Shown here: in pieces, positions 35,527 through 45,008 of the stretch
How positions within the stretch are numbered: position 1 is the first letter of the stretch
Layout: every line of letters begins with the position of its first letter
From: Oscillospiraceae bacterium
GTDB lineage: Bacteria > Bacillota > Clostridia > Oscillospirales > Oscillospiraceae
Direction of reading: 5' to 3'
Length of the DNA: 64,000 bases
Assembly: GCA_015068025.1 (NCBI GenBank)
Contig: SVLH01000004.1
Span: forward strand, 1-64,000
The notes under the pieces: model-generated
Databases searched by the model: none
What the model saw: the letters and a program-made list of their open reading frames with translations, nothing else
What the model was told of the DNA's origin: nothing
Made by a program: the position numbers and the translations under genes

Positions 35527-37521
35527 TTATGTTTCAAAATAGGCATCGATGGCATCCAGCAGCCGCTGGCGCACTTCATCCACATCGCCGTTTTCCACGC
35601 GGCCGCCGGCCGTGTTGGCATTTCCGCCGCCGCCCAGCGCTTCCAGAATGACCTGTACGTTGATGTCGCCCAGCGACCGGGCGGACATCAGCACATCCTC
35701 GCCGTTGCGGTAGACCACAAAGGACGCCTTCACGCCCTTGAGGGTCAGCAGTTCATCCGCCGCCTGTGCAGCCGTGACGCGATCCACACCCTCGTTGGGC
35801 ACCGCCGCCACCGCGATATTGTCACGGTGCAGCTCCGCCCGGCGGATGATGTCGTAACGGGAGATCATATCGCCCAGCTCGTTCTGGAACAACAGCTGCA
35901 CGTCCGCCGTGTCGGCGCCGGCGCGGCGCAAAAACGCCGCAGCTTCAAAGGTGCGTCCGCCGGTGCGCTGGGTGAAATGCTTGGTATCCAGCACGATGCC
36001 CGCCAGCAGCGCCTCGGCCTCCTCCCGCAGGAGGTCGGCAGGCTCCACCAGGTACTGCAGCAGCTCCGTCACCAGCTCGGAGGCGGAGGAGGCATAGGGC
36101 TCGTGGAAGCTGAAAGCTGCGTTTTCGATATAGCTGGCGGCGCGGCGGTGATGGTCGATGACCGCCACCCGGTTGCAGGATTCCAGAAGCTGGGGGCTTT
36201 CCACCATATCCGGACGGTTGGTGTCCACCACCACCAGCAGGGCACCCGGCCGCATCTTCATGAACGCGTCGGGCCCGGAAACGAGCACATGCTCATAGGC
36301 GGGCAGCGCCTTCAGACGTTCCAGTACAGCGCCGGCCGCGTTTTTCTCGGTGTCGATCACGATCTGCGCCGGCTTGCCCCGCTTGCGGGCGGCGCAGCAG
36401 ATGCCCACGGCGGCGCCCACGGCATCCATATCCGCGTAGCTGTGGCCCATGACATAGATCTCCGTGGCATCCGCCATTAGTTCCCGGAGGGCGTTGGCCA
36501 TGACGCGGGACTTGACCTTCGTGCGCTTTTCCGTGGCCTTGGCGCGGCCGCCGTAGAAGGCAAAGTCCACCCGGTTTCTCACCACGGCCTGATCGCCGCC
36601 GCGGCTGAGCGCCATCTCGATGGACAGGTTGGCGTTTTTATAGAGTTCAGGGAAGCTGTCGCTGTCCATGCCGATGCCAATGGACAGGGTAGGATGCACA
36701 CCCTCGCCCACGGAGATGTCGCGAATGGCATCCAGAACGGTAAATTTCTCCTCCACAAAGTGCTGGTAGTACTGTTCCTCAAAGATGAACAGATAGCGGT
36801 CGCGCTCTGTTTTCAGCAGCAGACCGTTTCCGGCCTCCGCCCAGCTGCCCAGCTTCTCGTCGATCTGGGCCAGCACGGCGCTGCGCTGGGTGTCGGGACA
36901 GGCTTTCATCAGATCCTCATAGTTGTCGATCATCAGCAGCGACACCACGGGACGGGTGGCGTAATAGGTCTCTTTCAGCACGTCGGATTCGGTGGTCTCC
37001 ACCCAATAGGTCGTCGCCACCAGGTTCTGCTCACCGCTGCGGCCACGGGCACGCACCATGCTGCCATAGACCTGGAAGCGGCGGTTGTTCATGATGACCC
37101 GCTCGGGACACTCCGACTTACCCTCCAGCAGCCACTGAACGGGGAAGTCGGGCACAGCCTCCTCCACCTTCATCTCGAAGCGATGCTCCCGCACGCCGGC
37201 CAGCTGCATGAAATCCTCGTTGTTCCAGATCACCTCGCCGGTATCGGGACGGAACACCATGATGGGCAGAGGCGAGTTGATGAGGGTGGATTTGCTTGCG
37301 GTATCCACGCTGCCGGTGACGCTGTCAATGTACTGCAAAATGTTCTGCCGACGTTTTTTATTGCCTTGCGTCAGGTAGAGCCACAGCGCCACGGCAGCGA
37401 TCCCCTCCACCAGCGCAAGCATGGGGTCGACAGCCACCGCCAGCGCCACAAAGAGCGCCAGGCAGATAAAATACAGCATCATATTCGGTTCCAGCAGGCG
37501 GGAGAGCTTTTTATTGTTCAT
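35527..37521 (-). CDS. gdpP: cyclic-di-AMP phosphodiesterase GdpP
   Basis: A 664-residue membrane phosphodiesterase that hydrolyses the second messenger c-di-AMP. Two transmembrane helices (about 15-55), a degenerate PAS (about 80-160), a degenerate GGDEF domain (about 170-300, without the GGDEF signature), then DHH ([26 protein letters not shown]) and DHHA1 ([12 protein letters not shown], a Gly-rich substrate motif). Length matches the family. ATG at 37521 with AGGAG upstream. First gene of the operon running to ftsH. Confidence 0.94.
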   Translation of the reverse strand: MNNKKLSRLLEPNMMLYFICLALFVALAVAVDPMLALVEGIAAVALWLYLTQGNKKRRQNILQYIDSVTGSVDTASKSTLINSPLPIMVFRPDTGEVIWNNEDFMQLAGVREHRFEMKVEEAVPDFPVQWLLEGKSECPERVIMNNRRFQVYGSMVRARGRSGEQNLVATTYWVETTESDVLKETYYATRPVVSLLMIDNYEDLMKACPDTQRSAVLAQIDEKLGSWAEAGNGLLLKTERDRYLFIFEEQYYQHFVEEKFTVLDAIRDISVGEGVHPTLSIGIGMDSDSFPELYKNANLSIEMALSRGGDQAVVRNRVDFAFYGGRAKATEKRTKVKSRVMANALRELMADATEIYVMGHSYADMDAVGAAVGICCAARKRGKPAQIVIDTEKNAAGAVLERLKALPAYEHVLVSGPDAFMKMRPGALLVVVDTNRPDMVESPQLLESCNRVAVIDHHRRAASYIENAAFSFHEPYASSASELVTELLQYLVEPADLLREEAEALLAGIVLDTKHFTQRTGGRTFEAAAFLRRAGADTADVQLLFQNELGDMISRYDIIRRAELHRDNIAVAAVPNEGVDRVTAAQAADELLTLKGVKASFVVYRNGEDVLMSARSLGDINVQVILEALGGGGNANTAGGRVENGDVDEVRQRLLDAIDAYFET

Positions 37522-37575
37522 GATCTCGACTCCTAACACCGGAAATTTCAGAAAAACATAGTTATAGATTCTAGT

Positions 37576-37604
37576 AGTATAGCATTTCCGAGAAAAAGAA
37601 GCAA
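37576..37604 (-). promoter_or_regulatory. promoter of gdpP operon
   Basis: On the minus strand TTGCTT (37604-37599), 17-bp spacer ending TGC (extended -10), TATACT (37581-37576). The rest of 37522-37858 is AT-rich and holds only the terminator of the next gene. Confidence 0.65.
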
Positions 37605-37747
37605 TGGCATTGCGTAAAAATCTCGATGTCCGCCGCACCTTTTCCGTCGGCTTTTCTTCCTTTGCGGCGGCAGAGCCCTTTTTCCTTTTGTGTTGATATA
37701 GGCCCCTCAACAGAACCCTTCGTCGAAATGCCGGAACTCCAAGCATA

Positions 37748-37785
37748 GGAAAAGACTCCACAGGACTCTGAAATCCCGTGGAGCC
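37748..37785 (-). terminator. probable terminator of lipoprotein gene 37859-39358
   Basis: CTCCAC...GTGGAG stem with inner GGA/TCC pairs and a TCTTTT tail on the minus strand. Confidence 0.55.
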
Positions 37786-37858
37786 TCATTCATTTCAACA
37801 GGTCGGTTAGATTTTGAAGGCAAAGATCATCGCCTCTTCAAAGCTTGAATTTGCAGTT

Positions 37859-39358
37859 TTAATGTTCATCCTTAATTTCAAATTCGTTATTGCTCATCTG
37901 AAGAAGCAGGAAAGCCCCGGGGAAGTTCTTTTCCAGTTCTTCGAGGCGGAACTGTTTAGAAAGGCTCTCTGCATTTCCACAGAATGCTTCAAACCAAACT
38001 TGTCCGGTGGCTGGAGCATAATCAATAGTATATCCTTCGCCCCACGCAAGCATGATGTCCTGACAGGCACTAGCCATAATATGCCCCTGCAAGTCTGTCT
38101 GACCGCCTTGCAGGAACACAGCAAAGCAATATTGTAGCGTATACTTGCCATAGCCGAGCAGTTCCTCATACGCCGGCTCATGCACTTCGATATAATCTCC
38201 GGGCTTGGATGAATAAGCCGGAGAAGACTGGATTTCATCAAGCAACTCCGCAATTCTACTGTCCAAACTAATGGTACTATTCAGATATGCAAGGGCTTTA
38301 TTGTAGGTCTGTGCTTTCAGATCTTCGATATAAGCCTGATCGTTCAGTGCATCGTCAGCAGAAGCACCAGGAAATTTAGAACGAATATCGTCCGTATAGT
38401 AGCTGCCATCTCTGGGCTCCCAGTATTCCTCAAGAATATACTCCCCGGAACCGCCGATTTTGAATGTGATTGCAGCAGGGACATAGCTGCCTCCCACCGC
38501 CTCCAACGTTCCTCCATAGGTGCTATATTTCACATAATGCACCAGAAGATAAACCATGGTCTTTTCCGTATGGTTGTCCGCACCGACTTGAGGCGTTCCA
38601 CTTATGACTTCGTTTGCCAAAAGCACATGGCTCTCCACATGGATCAGGCCGTCCGGCACATCACTGCGATAATGGTCCAAAATGGCCTTGGATATTGCAA
38701 TATCAAGGTCATCTTCTTTTGGTTCTGACCAATACTGAATACTAAATCTGTCCAAATCAGCAATAGTTGCCCGTCCTTCGTTCAATGCAGTTACAATATC
38801 CTCCGAATTGCCATTGTTGTAAGTTACGATAATGTACGGACTCTTGATGACATTGAAGTAGTATTCGGTCGTTTCATCCTCGTAAAACTTCTCAATTGCT
38901 GCATCACAAGGAAGGTTCTCTTCTTTGGCTCGATCCCGTATTTCGACAATAAATCTTGTTCTACCGGGGATTTCACTGTCTGGTTCTGTGTTAGGATTAC
39001 TTGTTTCAATTTCAACGCGATGAACTTTTGTAATACGAGCTGGATATGTCTCTTGAATTTCACCACTGTAGAAGACATTGACCATATCACCAACCGCAGG
39101 AATTGGCCACGATGTTTTACCCTTCAAGGGAACCTCTATCTTGTCAGCAGACTTGCTTTCATTGCTGTCAGCAAGAGGTTCTACCAACAAGTAACTGTCA
39201 TTGACCTCCAGAACCTTTGCACTGAAAGAAGTAATATCTTCTTCCATAGTTCCTGATGCACTTGATTCATTCTCACTAACATTATGCATGCTTTTGTTGC
39301 ACCCAATCAGCCCCAGCACACAGGTCAATGTCAAAGCCAATGCTATCAACTTTTTCAT
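37859..39358 (-). CDS. lipoprotein, DUF3221-like plus BlaR1-associated C-terminus
   Basis: A 499-residue lipoprotein (lipobox LGLIGC). Residues 45-125 look like an OB-type domain (VGDMVNVFYSGEIQETYPA...; DUF3221-like). The remainder, with SKAILDHYRSDVPDGLIHVESH, GGSYVPAAITF and EPRDGSYYTDDIRSKFPGA, resembles the extracellular C-terminal part found in some clostridial M56/BlaR1-type sensor proteins, but here no peptidase domain is attached. This family recall is tentative. The gene is visibly AT-richer than its neighbours and stands alone, so recent acquisition is likely. A perfect palindrome GTCTATATAGAC lies upstream at 39392-39403. GGAGG precedes the ATG. Confidence 0.72.
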   Translation of the reverse strand: MKKLIALALTLTCVLGLIGCNKSMHNVSENESSASGTMEEDITSFSAKVLEVNDSYLLVEPLADSNESKSADKIEVPLKGKTSWPIPAVGDMVNVFYSGEIQETYPARITKVHRVEIETSNPNTEPDSEIPGRTRFIVEIRDRAKEENLPCDAAIEKFYEDETTEYYFNVIKSPYIIVTYNNGNSEDIVTALNEGRATIADLDRFSIQYWSEPKEDDLDIAISKAILDHYRSDVPDGLIHVESHVLLANEVISGTPQVGADNHTEKTMVYLLVHYVKYSTYGGTLEAVGGSYVPAAITFKIGGSGEYILEEYWEPRDGSYYTDDIRSKFPGASADDALNDQAYIEDLKAQTYNKALAYLNSTISLDSRIAELLDEIQSSPAYSSKPGDYIEVHEPAYEELLGYGKYTLQYCFAVFLQGGQTDLQGHIMASACQDIMLAWGEGYTIDYAPATGQVWFEAFCGNAESLSKQFRLEELEKNFPGAFLLLQMSNNEFEIKDEH

Positions 39359-39540
39359 GTAGGCAACCTCCTTCGTTGTTAAATGCTATTTGTCTATATA
39401 GACGTAGAAAATCGCAAAAGGTTCCATGTTTTCTATATTTTAGTGCTTCTTTCAAGGCAATCACTTCCCAACAGGTTTTGGCGAAGATGCTGGTGTTTAG
39501 AACAGCAACAATTAAAAAGAGGGAGGGCGGCAGAGGCCGC

Positions 39541-39569
39541 TTGTAATCCCAATGCGCGCCTGTTATAAT
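39541..39569 (+). promoter_or_regulatory. promoter of ATP-grasp operon
   Basis: TTGTAA (39541-39546), 17-bp spacer ending TGT (extended -10), consensus TATAAT (39564-39569); start codon 41 bp downstream. Confidence 0.75.
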
Positions 39570-39610
39570 GTTAATATCTATGCAATCTGTTTTACCCGGG
39601 AGGTCTCGCT

Positions 39611-40717
39611 ATGAAAACCGTAGTCATTACAGACGGAAAATACCGCGCCTCCATTGCCGCCGCCCGTGTATTGGGCAGGGCGGGATATCGTGTTGTCATC
39701 ACCCAGACCCGTGGGGATTCCCCCCTTGACCCGCCGGTGTTCTCCTCCCGCTTTGTTGCGGAAACACGCTGGGTCGACGGCAGCTGTGCCGACGTGGACT
39801 ATGCCGCCCGGCTGCTTGCCGTCCTGCAGGAATACGACCGCCCCGTGCTGCTGTGCGTGAGCGCCGTAACGCTGAACGCCGTTTCGCGGCAGAAGGATGC
39901 CTTTGCCGAAGTTTGCGACTTTCTCATCGCCGACCCCGACGTGCTGGACGCCCTGAATGATAAGGACGCCGTCCATGCCCGCTGTGAAGACCTGGGCATC
40001 CCCGTACCGAAGCAGTATGACGGCGAGCCGGAGCGCTACCCCGTGGTCATCAAGCCCCGCTGCGGCGAAAAATTCGGTCTGAAGGCCGCCGACCGCTACA
40101 TCGTGGCGCACAACAAAGCGGAATATGAAGCCGCGCTGGCAAAAATGCGTCCTTATGATCCCTCTCCTCTGGTGCAGGACAAGCTGACAGGTGACGGCAT
40201 CGGCGCCAGCTTGCTGCTGGACGGCGAGGGACGACTCATCTCCGCCCTATGCCACCGCCGTATCCGGGAATACCCTATCAGCGGCGGCCCCTCCACCTGC
40301 TGCGAGAGTTTTTACGATGAGGCGCTGATCGATCAGGCCTACCGCCTGCTGCGCTCCTTCGGGTTCGTGGGCATGGCCATGGTGGAGTTCAAGGGCGAGT
40401 GCGTGCTGGAGGTAAACCCCCGCATCTGGGGCAGTTTCCCCATGACGGAGTGCGCCGAAAGCCCCTATGCCTGCCATTATGTCCGGGCTTCGGCGGGGGA
40501 AGCCGTCCCCTACACGCCCTGTGACTATAAGCCCGGCGTGCGGATGCGCTTCCTGCTTAACGATGCCGTGGCCACGCTGCACTACCTGCGCCACGGCAAG
40601 CTGCGGATGTTCCTCGGCGGCATTGCCGACCTGTTCCGCGCAAAAGAGGCTCTGTCCGCCTCCGATGACCCCACCCCCATGCGCCGCTATCTGCGGCAGT
40701 ATCTGCTGCGGAGGTGA
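39611..40717 (+). CDS. ATP-grasp carboxylate-amine ligase-like protein
   Basis: A 368-residue ATP-grasp protein. A Rossmann-like pre-ATP-grasp domain (MKTVVITDGKYRASIAAARVLGRAGY) is followed by the grasp domain with VVIKPRCGEKFG, VEFKGECVLEVNPRIWGS (metal-binding Glu and Asn) and a short helical tail. Relatives join a carboxylate to an amine; the substrate is unknown. It is first of three genes: PHP phosphoesterase (2 nt further) and a deacetylase follow, suggesting a small pathway acting on a cell-wall or secreted product (inference). Confidence 0.82.
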   Translation: MKTVVITDGKYRASIAAARVLGRAGYRVVITQTRGDSPLDPPVFSSRFVAETRWVDGSCADVDYAARLLAVLQEYDRPVLLCVSAVTLNAVSRQKDAFAEVCDFLIADPDVLDALNDKDAVHARCEDLGIPVPKQYDGEPERYPVVIKPRCGEKFGLKAADRYIVAHNKAEYEAALAKMRPYDPSPLVQDKLTGDGIGASLLLDGEGRLISALCHRRIREYPISGGPSTCCESFYDEALIDQAYRLLRSFGFVGMAMVEFKGECVLEVNPRIWGSFPMTECAESPYACHYVRASAGEAVPYTPCDYKPGVRMRFLLNDAVATLHYLRHGKLRMFLGGIADLFRAKEALSASDDPTPMRRYLRQYLLRR

Positions 40718-40719
40718 CC

Positions 40720-41427
40720 ATGGAACTGAAACTGGATCTGCATATCCACTCCGCCCATTCTCCCGACGGGCGGATGTCCCTGGATGAGATCGTTGGGCGC
40801 TGCCGCAAGGCGGGGCTGGACGGCGCCGCCGTCTGCGACCACGACCGCGTGCTGACGGAATGTTCGGACTGCTCTGATTTTCTCCTGATCCCCGGCGTGG
40901 AACTCTCCACGCAGCACGGGCATCTGCTGGGGCTGTTTGTGTCCGCGCCCATCGAAACGAAGGACTTTGACCAGGCCGTGGAGGCCATCCATGCGCAGGG
41001 TGGTCTTGCCGTGCTGGCGCACCCCTTCGAGCACTCCGCCGACGAAGAGCGCCTCCTGCCTCTCCTGCCTGCGCTGGACGGCATCGAGATCTGGAACAGC
41101 CGGGCGACCCGCAAAAACCGCCACGCCAACGCACAGGCAGAGGCCTTTGCCGCACGGCTCGGCCTGCGCCGTTTCGCCGGCAGCGACGCCCATGTACCGC
41201 AGGAAATCGGCAACGCCGTCCTCATCGTGGAGGCGGAGGCAAAGACTCCGGAGGCCGTGAAGTCCGCCTTGCTGACGGGAGCCGTTCGCATTGAGGGGCG
41301 CTCCTCCCCTGCCCGCCACACCGCCGCCAGCCAGCTGACGCGGCTGAAACGCGCCCACGCCGCGCCCGCCGCCTATCTCAAGTGGGTGCTGTTCGCCGGC
41401 AAATGCCTGCTGCGTGACATTTTTTAA
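40720..41427 (+). CDS. PHP domain metal-dependent phosphoesterase
   Basis: A 235-residue PHP-domain protein. Metal ligands: the DLHIHSAHSPDGR motif near the N-terminus, CDHDR, PGVELST, HPFEH, and the late FAGSDAHVP. These cover the usual three-metal site. Standalone PHP proteins of this kind hydrolyse phosphate esters such as nucleoside 3',5'-bisphosphates or histidinol phosphate; the substrate here is unknown. GGAGG, 5 nt before the ATG, overlaps the end of the ATP-grasp gene. Confidence 0.85.
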   Translation: MELKLDLHIHSAHSPDGRMSLDEIVGRCRKAGLDGAAVCDHDRVLTECSDCSDFLLIPGVELSTQHGHLLGLFVSAPIETKDFDQAVEAIHAQGGLAVLAHPFEHSADEERLLPLLPALDGIEIWNSRATRKNRHANAQAEAFAARLGLRRFAGSDAHVPQEIGNAVLIVEAEAKTPEAVKSALLTGAVRIEGRSSPARHTAASQLTRLKRAHAAPAAYLKWVLFAGKCLLRDIF

Positions 41428-41444
41428 GCAAAGGAGACTCTGCC

Positions 41445-42728
41445 ATGTCTTTGATCGTAAAAGTGGGAAAAGCGGGCAAGCGCTTTTTGAAACAGCACAT
41501 TCTGCCCCCTGCCGTCCATCACCTCAGCTATACCCGCCGGCTGGAGCGGTTTCAGACCTCCCGACGCATCTGCGCCATGACCTTTGACGACGGTCCCATG
41601 GACATGCCCGCCGCACCGGATCGCTTCAACGGCCGCAGCTTGACGGATGTTCTGCTGGACACGCTGGCGGAGTTCGGCGCCAAGGGCACCTTTGACGTGG
41701 TGGGCGACACCGCCGAAAACTACCCCGACAAGGCCGGCAAGCTGGGCAGCGCCGCATGGGGCGGCGTGAAATACGACCACTATCCCGATATCCACTGCGA
41801 CGAGCGCGGCGGCGCGGCTCACAACGAGCGCCTCATCCGCCGTATGCTGGATGAGGGACACCAGATCACTAACCACGGCTACCGCCACATCATCTTCGGC
41901 CGCAAGGCCATTGTCTACGGCGGCCGGGAATTTCTTGGCTCGCTGGACGCCGCCGTGGAAGACCTGAAAAAGCTGGACAAGCTGATGCTGGAGCAGTACG
42001 GCTACCAGATCACCATGCACCGCCCGCCCCACTATGTGGACGCGATGCAGGACGGCTTTACCAGCTACGATGTCTGCGATGTGATGGGCTACCAGTACAT
42101 GGCCGCCTCCTTTGACGGCGCCGGCTGGCTGCCCTCCACTCTCGCCGACCCCGAGGCGGCACTGGAGGCAGAGGTCAACGCCATGGTGGAGCCTATCCGC
42201 CGGGCGCTGGAGGCCGATCCCAACTGCTTCTGCGGCCAGATCATCTTCCAGAAGGACGGCTACAACATGGCCAAGCGCACCCCTGTGGCCTTCGGTCTTC
42301 GGAAGCAGTTGGAACTGCTGAAACAGTATGGCTACGAGGTGGTCACCGTCAGCGAGCTGATGGAGGAGTCCCCCTTCACCGATCTGGGCCGAAGCGATCC
42401 TCTGTTTGAGAAACTTTGCTCCATCTCCAAAGAGCGGGCCATCGTTTATTCCGACAACCGCCTGCGTCTGGAACAGCCTATGACCTGCGGCGAACTGGCG
42501 ATGCTGCTCTGCCCCAGAGAGGAAGCCCTCTCCCGCCGCCACGCCGCCATCCGCCGCACAGGAAAGCGGCAGCACGCCTACTGCGGCGCCATGGAATGGT
42601 GTGCGGAGCAGGGGCTGCTGCCCAAAACTGCAAAGCCGGACGAGAATCTCACCTCCTTGCCGGAGGGACGCTTCTCCCCCACCACAGATTTCACCCGCCG
42701 CGGTGTCTACGCCGCCTATCTGGGCTGA
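41445..42728 (+). CDS. polysaccharide deacetylase family protein (CE4)
   Basis: A 427-residue protein with the NodB/CE4 fold: TFDDGP (46-51) supplies the catalytic base and a metal Asp, and NHGYRH supplies the H-x3-H pair. A long insert follows TFDDGP. After residue about 345 comes a region with GELAMLLCPREEAL, HAYCGAMEWCAEQGLLP and FSPTTDFTRRGVYAAYLG, which looks like degenerate SLH repeats (inference). No signal peptide is evident, odd for a wall-acting enzyme. AAGGAG precedes the ATG. It closes the ATP-grasp operon. Confidence 0.82.
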   Translation: MSLIVKVGKAGKRFLKQHILPPAVHHLSYTRRLERFQTSRRICAMTFDDGPMDMPAAPDRFNGRSLTDVLLDTLAEFGAKGTFDVVGDTAENYPDKAGKLGSAAWGGVKYDHYPDIHCDERGGAAHNERLIRRMLDEGHQITNHGYRHIIFGRKAIVYGGREFLGSLDAAVEDLKKLDKLMLEQYGYQITMHRPPHYVDAMQDGFTSYDVCDVMGYQYMAASFDGAGWLPSTLADPEAALEAEVNAMVEPIRRALEADPNCFCGQIIFQKDGYNMAKRTPVAFGLRKQLELLKQYGYEVVTVSELMEESPFTDLGRSDPLFEKLCSISKERAIVYSDNRLRLEQPMTCGELAMLLCPREEALSRRHAAIRRTGKRQHAYCGAMEWCAEQGLLPKTAKPDENLTSLPEGRFSPTTDFTRRGVYAAYLG

Positions 42729-42737
42729 TACAAAACG

Positions 42738-42770
42738 AACAGCGGGAACCCAAATGGGTTCCCGCTGTTT
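42738..42770. terminator. bidirectional terminator
   Basis: AACAGCGGGAACCC / GGGTTCCCGCTGTT stem, AAAT loop, T run; lies between converging genes. Confidence 0.85.
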
Positions 42771-42779
42771 CTTATTCTG

Positions 42780-44555
42780 TTACGCCGCAGGCATCAGCGG
42801 CTCCACCGTCACCGTGAAAGAGATCTCAAAGGTGCGGTTCCACGGCATATACACATCGGAGAAGGTCACCTCTCCCACCGTCTTTTCCGTATAGGTTCGC
42901 AGGTCGGAGATCAGCGTCGTGCCGTTCAGGTTGTCGCCCATGGCGATACAGCCGGGCAGGAACAGCTCCTCCAGTTTCTTTTGGATCAGTTCCCGCTCCT
43001 CGCCCTCGGCAAGGATGTTGTTGTAGTTGTGCCCCATGTCCCGGATATAGACGTTCAGGGGATAGCGGGCATGGAGGATATAGGGGTAGGTCAGCGCCAT
43101 GGAGTTGGCGATCTGCTGCACCTGCGCCACGTCCGCCGCGTCGGTCTTTTCCTCGCAGCAGCGCAGATACAGGTAGCGGGAGATGCCCATGGCAAAGGCC
43201 GCGCCGGTAACGTTGGCCTGATCGTACTTGCCCGCAAAGGCCACCAGATGGGCAAAGTCCACCCGGGCGATGAGCATATCCTCCAGCAGCTGTCCGTAGG
43301 CGTTGTTGCTGGCCTCGATAAACAGCGTGGGAATGTCGTTCTCCTGATTGTATTCCAGCAGGGACACCAATTCCTCGCAGTAGGCCGCAGCCGCCGCTTT
43401 GTCCTCCGGCGCGGTCATCACCACGATCTGGAGTTCGGCTTCTTCCTCCGTGACCCGCTCAATCTCATAGAGGTCGGTGTGCAGATCCACCACCTCCTCC
43501 AGCGTGTAGCGGTCAAATTCCGAGGAGGGGATGGCCTGGGTGCCGCCCACATAGCGCACGGACGCGCGGATGGTATAGTCATAGGTGTCCTGCGCGATCT
43601 CGCCCACCAGCAGCCGCGCCAGCGAGTCCAGTCCCGCCATGACCATGCTGCCCTCACCCAGACGGCTCTCGATATAGTGGATCTCGTTGTACTGGATGTT
43701 GGCGGTGTTGGAGGAATCGTCGATGCCGATGAGCAGGCGGGTGTTGCCGTTTTTGTTTTCGTTCAGCCGGGTGACCACATGATCCAGCAGCGTCAGCTTG
43801 CGGCGGCGGACTGCCAGATAGTGGTCAATGATGTCGTCCGTCAGGGCGGCGCGGTAGGTGTTGTCGCCCAGCGCGTTCTCCGCGGCAGTGGCGCCGTCGG
43901 CGGCGTAAGTGTAGTTGACAAAGACGTTTTCAAGGGTCAGATCGCTGCCCTCCAAGGCAGGGCGGGCCACCATGCCGTATTCCCGCAGGCCGTAGTACTC
44001 CTCCAGCCCGAAGCCCTGATAGGCCACGGTGGAGGCAAGGCGCACAATGCTGTCGAACAGATAGATGCGGTTGTCCTTATCCTTTGCAAGGGAGTAGATA
44101 TACTTGTCGAAGGCCGCGGTCTCCGTCATGACGGTGCCGTCGGCAAAGGTTAGGTCGGTCTCTCCGTACATGGCGCGGGAGTTGACCAGACCGCCAGAGA
44201 ACAGCTGATCCAACGACAGGATGAACAGGTCGCAGCCCTGCTCGTCCATCTCCCGCACCCACTCCATCAGCGCCGCCCGGTCGCCGTACTGGGTGCCGTT
44301 GGCGTTGAGGCTCTGGCCGTCCAGTTTCGTGCAGTAGATGTCACCTTCCGGCATGACCACCCGGTAGCCGGAGGCCTCCGCCAGATACACCACATCCTCC
44401 ATATTGTCGGTGCGGTCATCCAGCGGCACATAGGCGATGACGTTTTTCCACGCCGCCTTTTTTTCTTTTTCCGCCGCCTGATGCTTCCATACCAGCGTAC
44501 AGGCAACCGCCAGCGCCAGCATCAGCGCCACGGCGGCAAGGATCTTGTTTTTCAT
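42780..44555 (-). CDS. DUF4127 family protein
   Basis: A 591-residue protein with an N-terminal membrane helix or uncleaved signal (5-24), then the DUF4127 hallmark YVPLDDR (42-48), where most relatives have PLDDRPVN. GCDLFILSLDQLFSGGLVNSR and RLLIGIDDSSNTANIQYNE are further family-type stretches. Members are uncharacterised; the fold may be enzyme-like and extracytoplasmic. Monocistronic: own promoter and a shared terminator with the deacetylase operon. Confidence 0.85.
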   Translation of the reverse strand: MKNKILAAVALMLALAVACTLVWKHQAAEKEKKAAWKNVIAYVPLDDRTDNMEDVVYLAEASGYRVVMPEGDIYCTKLDGQSLNANGTQYGDRAALMEWVREMDEQGCDLFILSLDQLFSGGLVNSRAMYGETDLTFADGTVMTETAAFDKYIYSLAKDKDNRIYLFDSIVRLASTVAYQGFGLEEYYGLREYGMVARPALEGSDLTLENVFVNYTYAADGATAAENALGDNTYRAALTDDIIDHYLAVRRRKLTLLDHVVTRLNENKNGNTRLLIGIDDSSNTANIQYNEIHYIESRLGEGSMVMAGLDSLARLLVGEIAQDTYDYTIRASVRYVGGTQAIPSSEFDRYTLEEVVDLHTDLYEIERVTEEEAELQIVVMTAPEDKAAAAAYCEELVSLLEYNQENDIPTLFIEASNNAYGQLLEDMLIARVDFAHLVAFAGKYDQANVTGAAFAMGISRYLYLRCCEEKTDAADVAQVQQIANSMALTYPYILHARYPLNVYIRDMGHNYNNILAEGEERELIQKKLEELFLPGCIAMGDNLNGTTLISDLRTYTEKTVGEVTFSDVYMPWNRTFEISFTVTVEPLMPAA

Positions 44556-44594
44556 CAGCCATCTCTCTTTCGTGAGGGATTTTCATACGGAGAA

Positions 44595-44623
44595 ATTGTA
44601 TCATATCCGCAGCAGAAAGACAA
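44595..44623 (-). promoter_or_regulatory. promoter of DUF4127 gene
   Basis: Minus strand: TTGTCT (44623-44618), 17-bp spacer, TACAAT (44600-44595). Confidence 0.6.
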
Positions 44624-44738
44624 GCGGGATGAGGCTGTGCTGCCCATTCCCATCTTTGCGCCCGCGGCACAAATCGGGTCGATCTCCCGTCCCGCAGCGG
44701 GCTGTGGAAAATTTTATGTATACAAATCCCCTCTTTCG

Positions 44739-44747
44739 TGCTATACT
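44739..44747 (+). promoter_or_regulatory. extended -10 promoter of rnj leader
   Basis: TGC-TATACT (TATACT 44742-44747) with only a weak -35. Start of transcription near 44755 would give a leader of about 255 nt. Confidence 0.5.
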
Positions 44748-44754
44748 ATGTTAG

Positions 44755-45008
44755 CTTTCGCGGCAGATGGCCGCGGTTTGTTCCGTATTTTTGGCCGGAG
44801 ACGCAGACTTCTCCGCCCAACAATAGATAGAGAAAATCCCCATAACACGGTTCGACAGGACGTGACCGGATCTCTGCGCGGCGAAACGGGGCCCCGCAGG
44901 TGACGGACGCCTTTTATTGCTGTGCGCATTTTTGCGCCTTTTTCGTCCCGTCTGCCGTGGTGAGCGACCTTTTTTACATACCAATTATCAAAGGAGAACC
45001 TGTATTTT
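44755..45008 (+). other. long 5' leader of RNase J, possibly structured
   Basis: About 250 nt without a convincing ORF. It contains several possible stems: GCGGC/GCCGC near 44760, GGAGA/TCTCC near 44805, CGGGG/CCCCG near 44888, and GCGCA/TGCGC near 44924 followed by CTTTTT, which looks like a weak intrinsic terminator. That suggests attenuation or autoregulated decay of the rnj message (inference). Confidence 0.4.
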
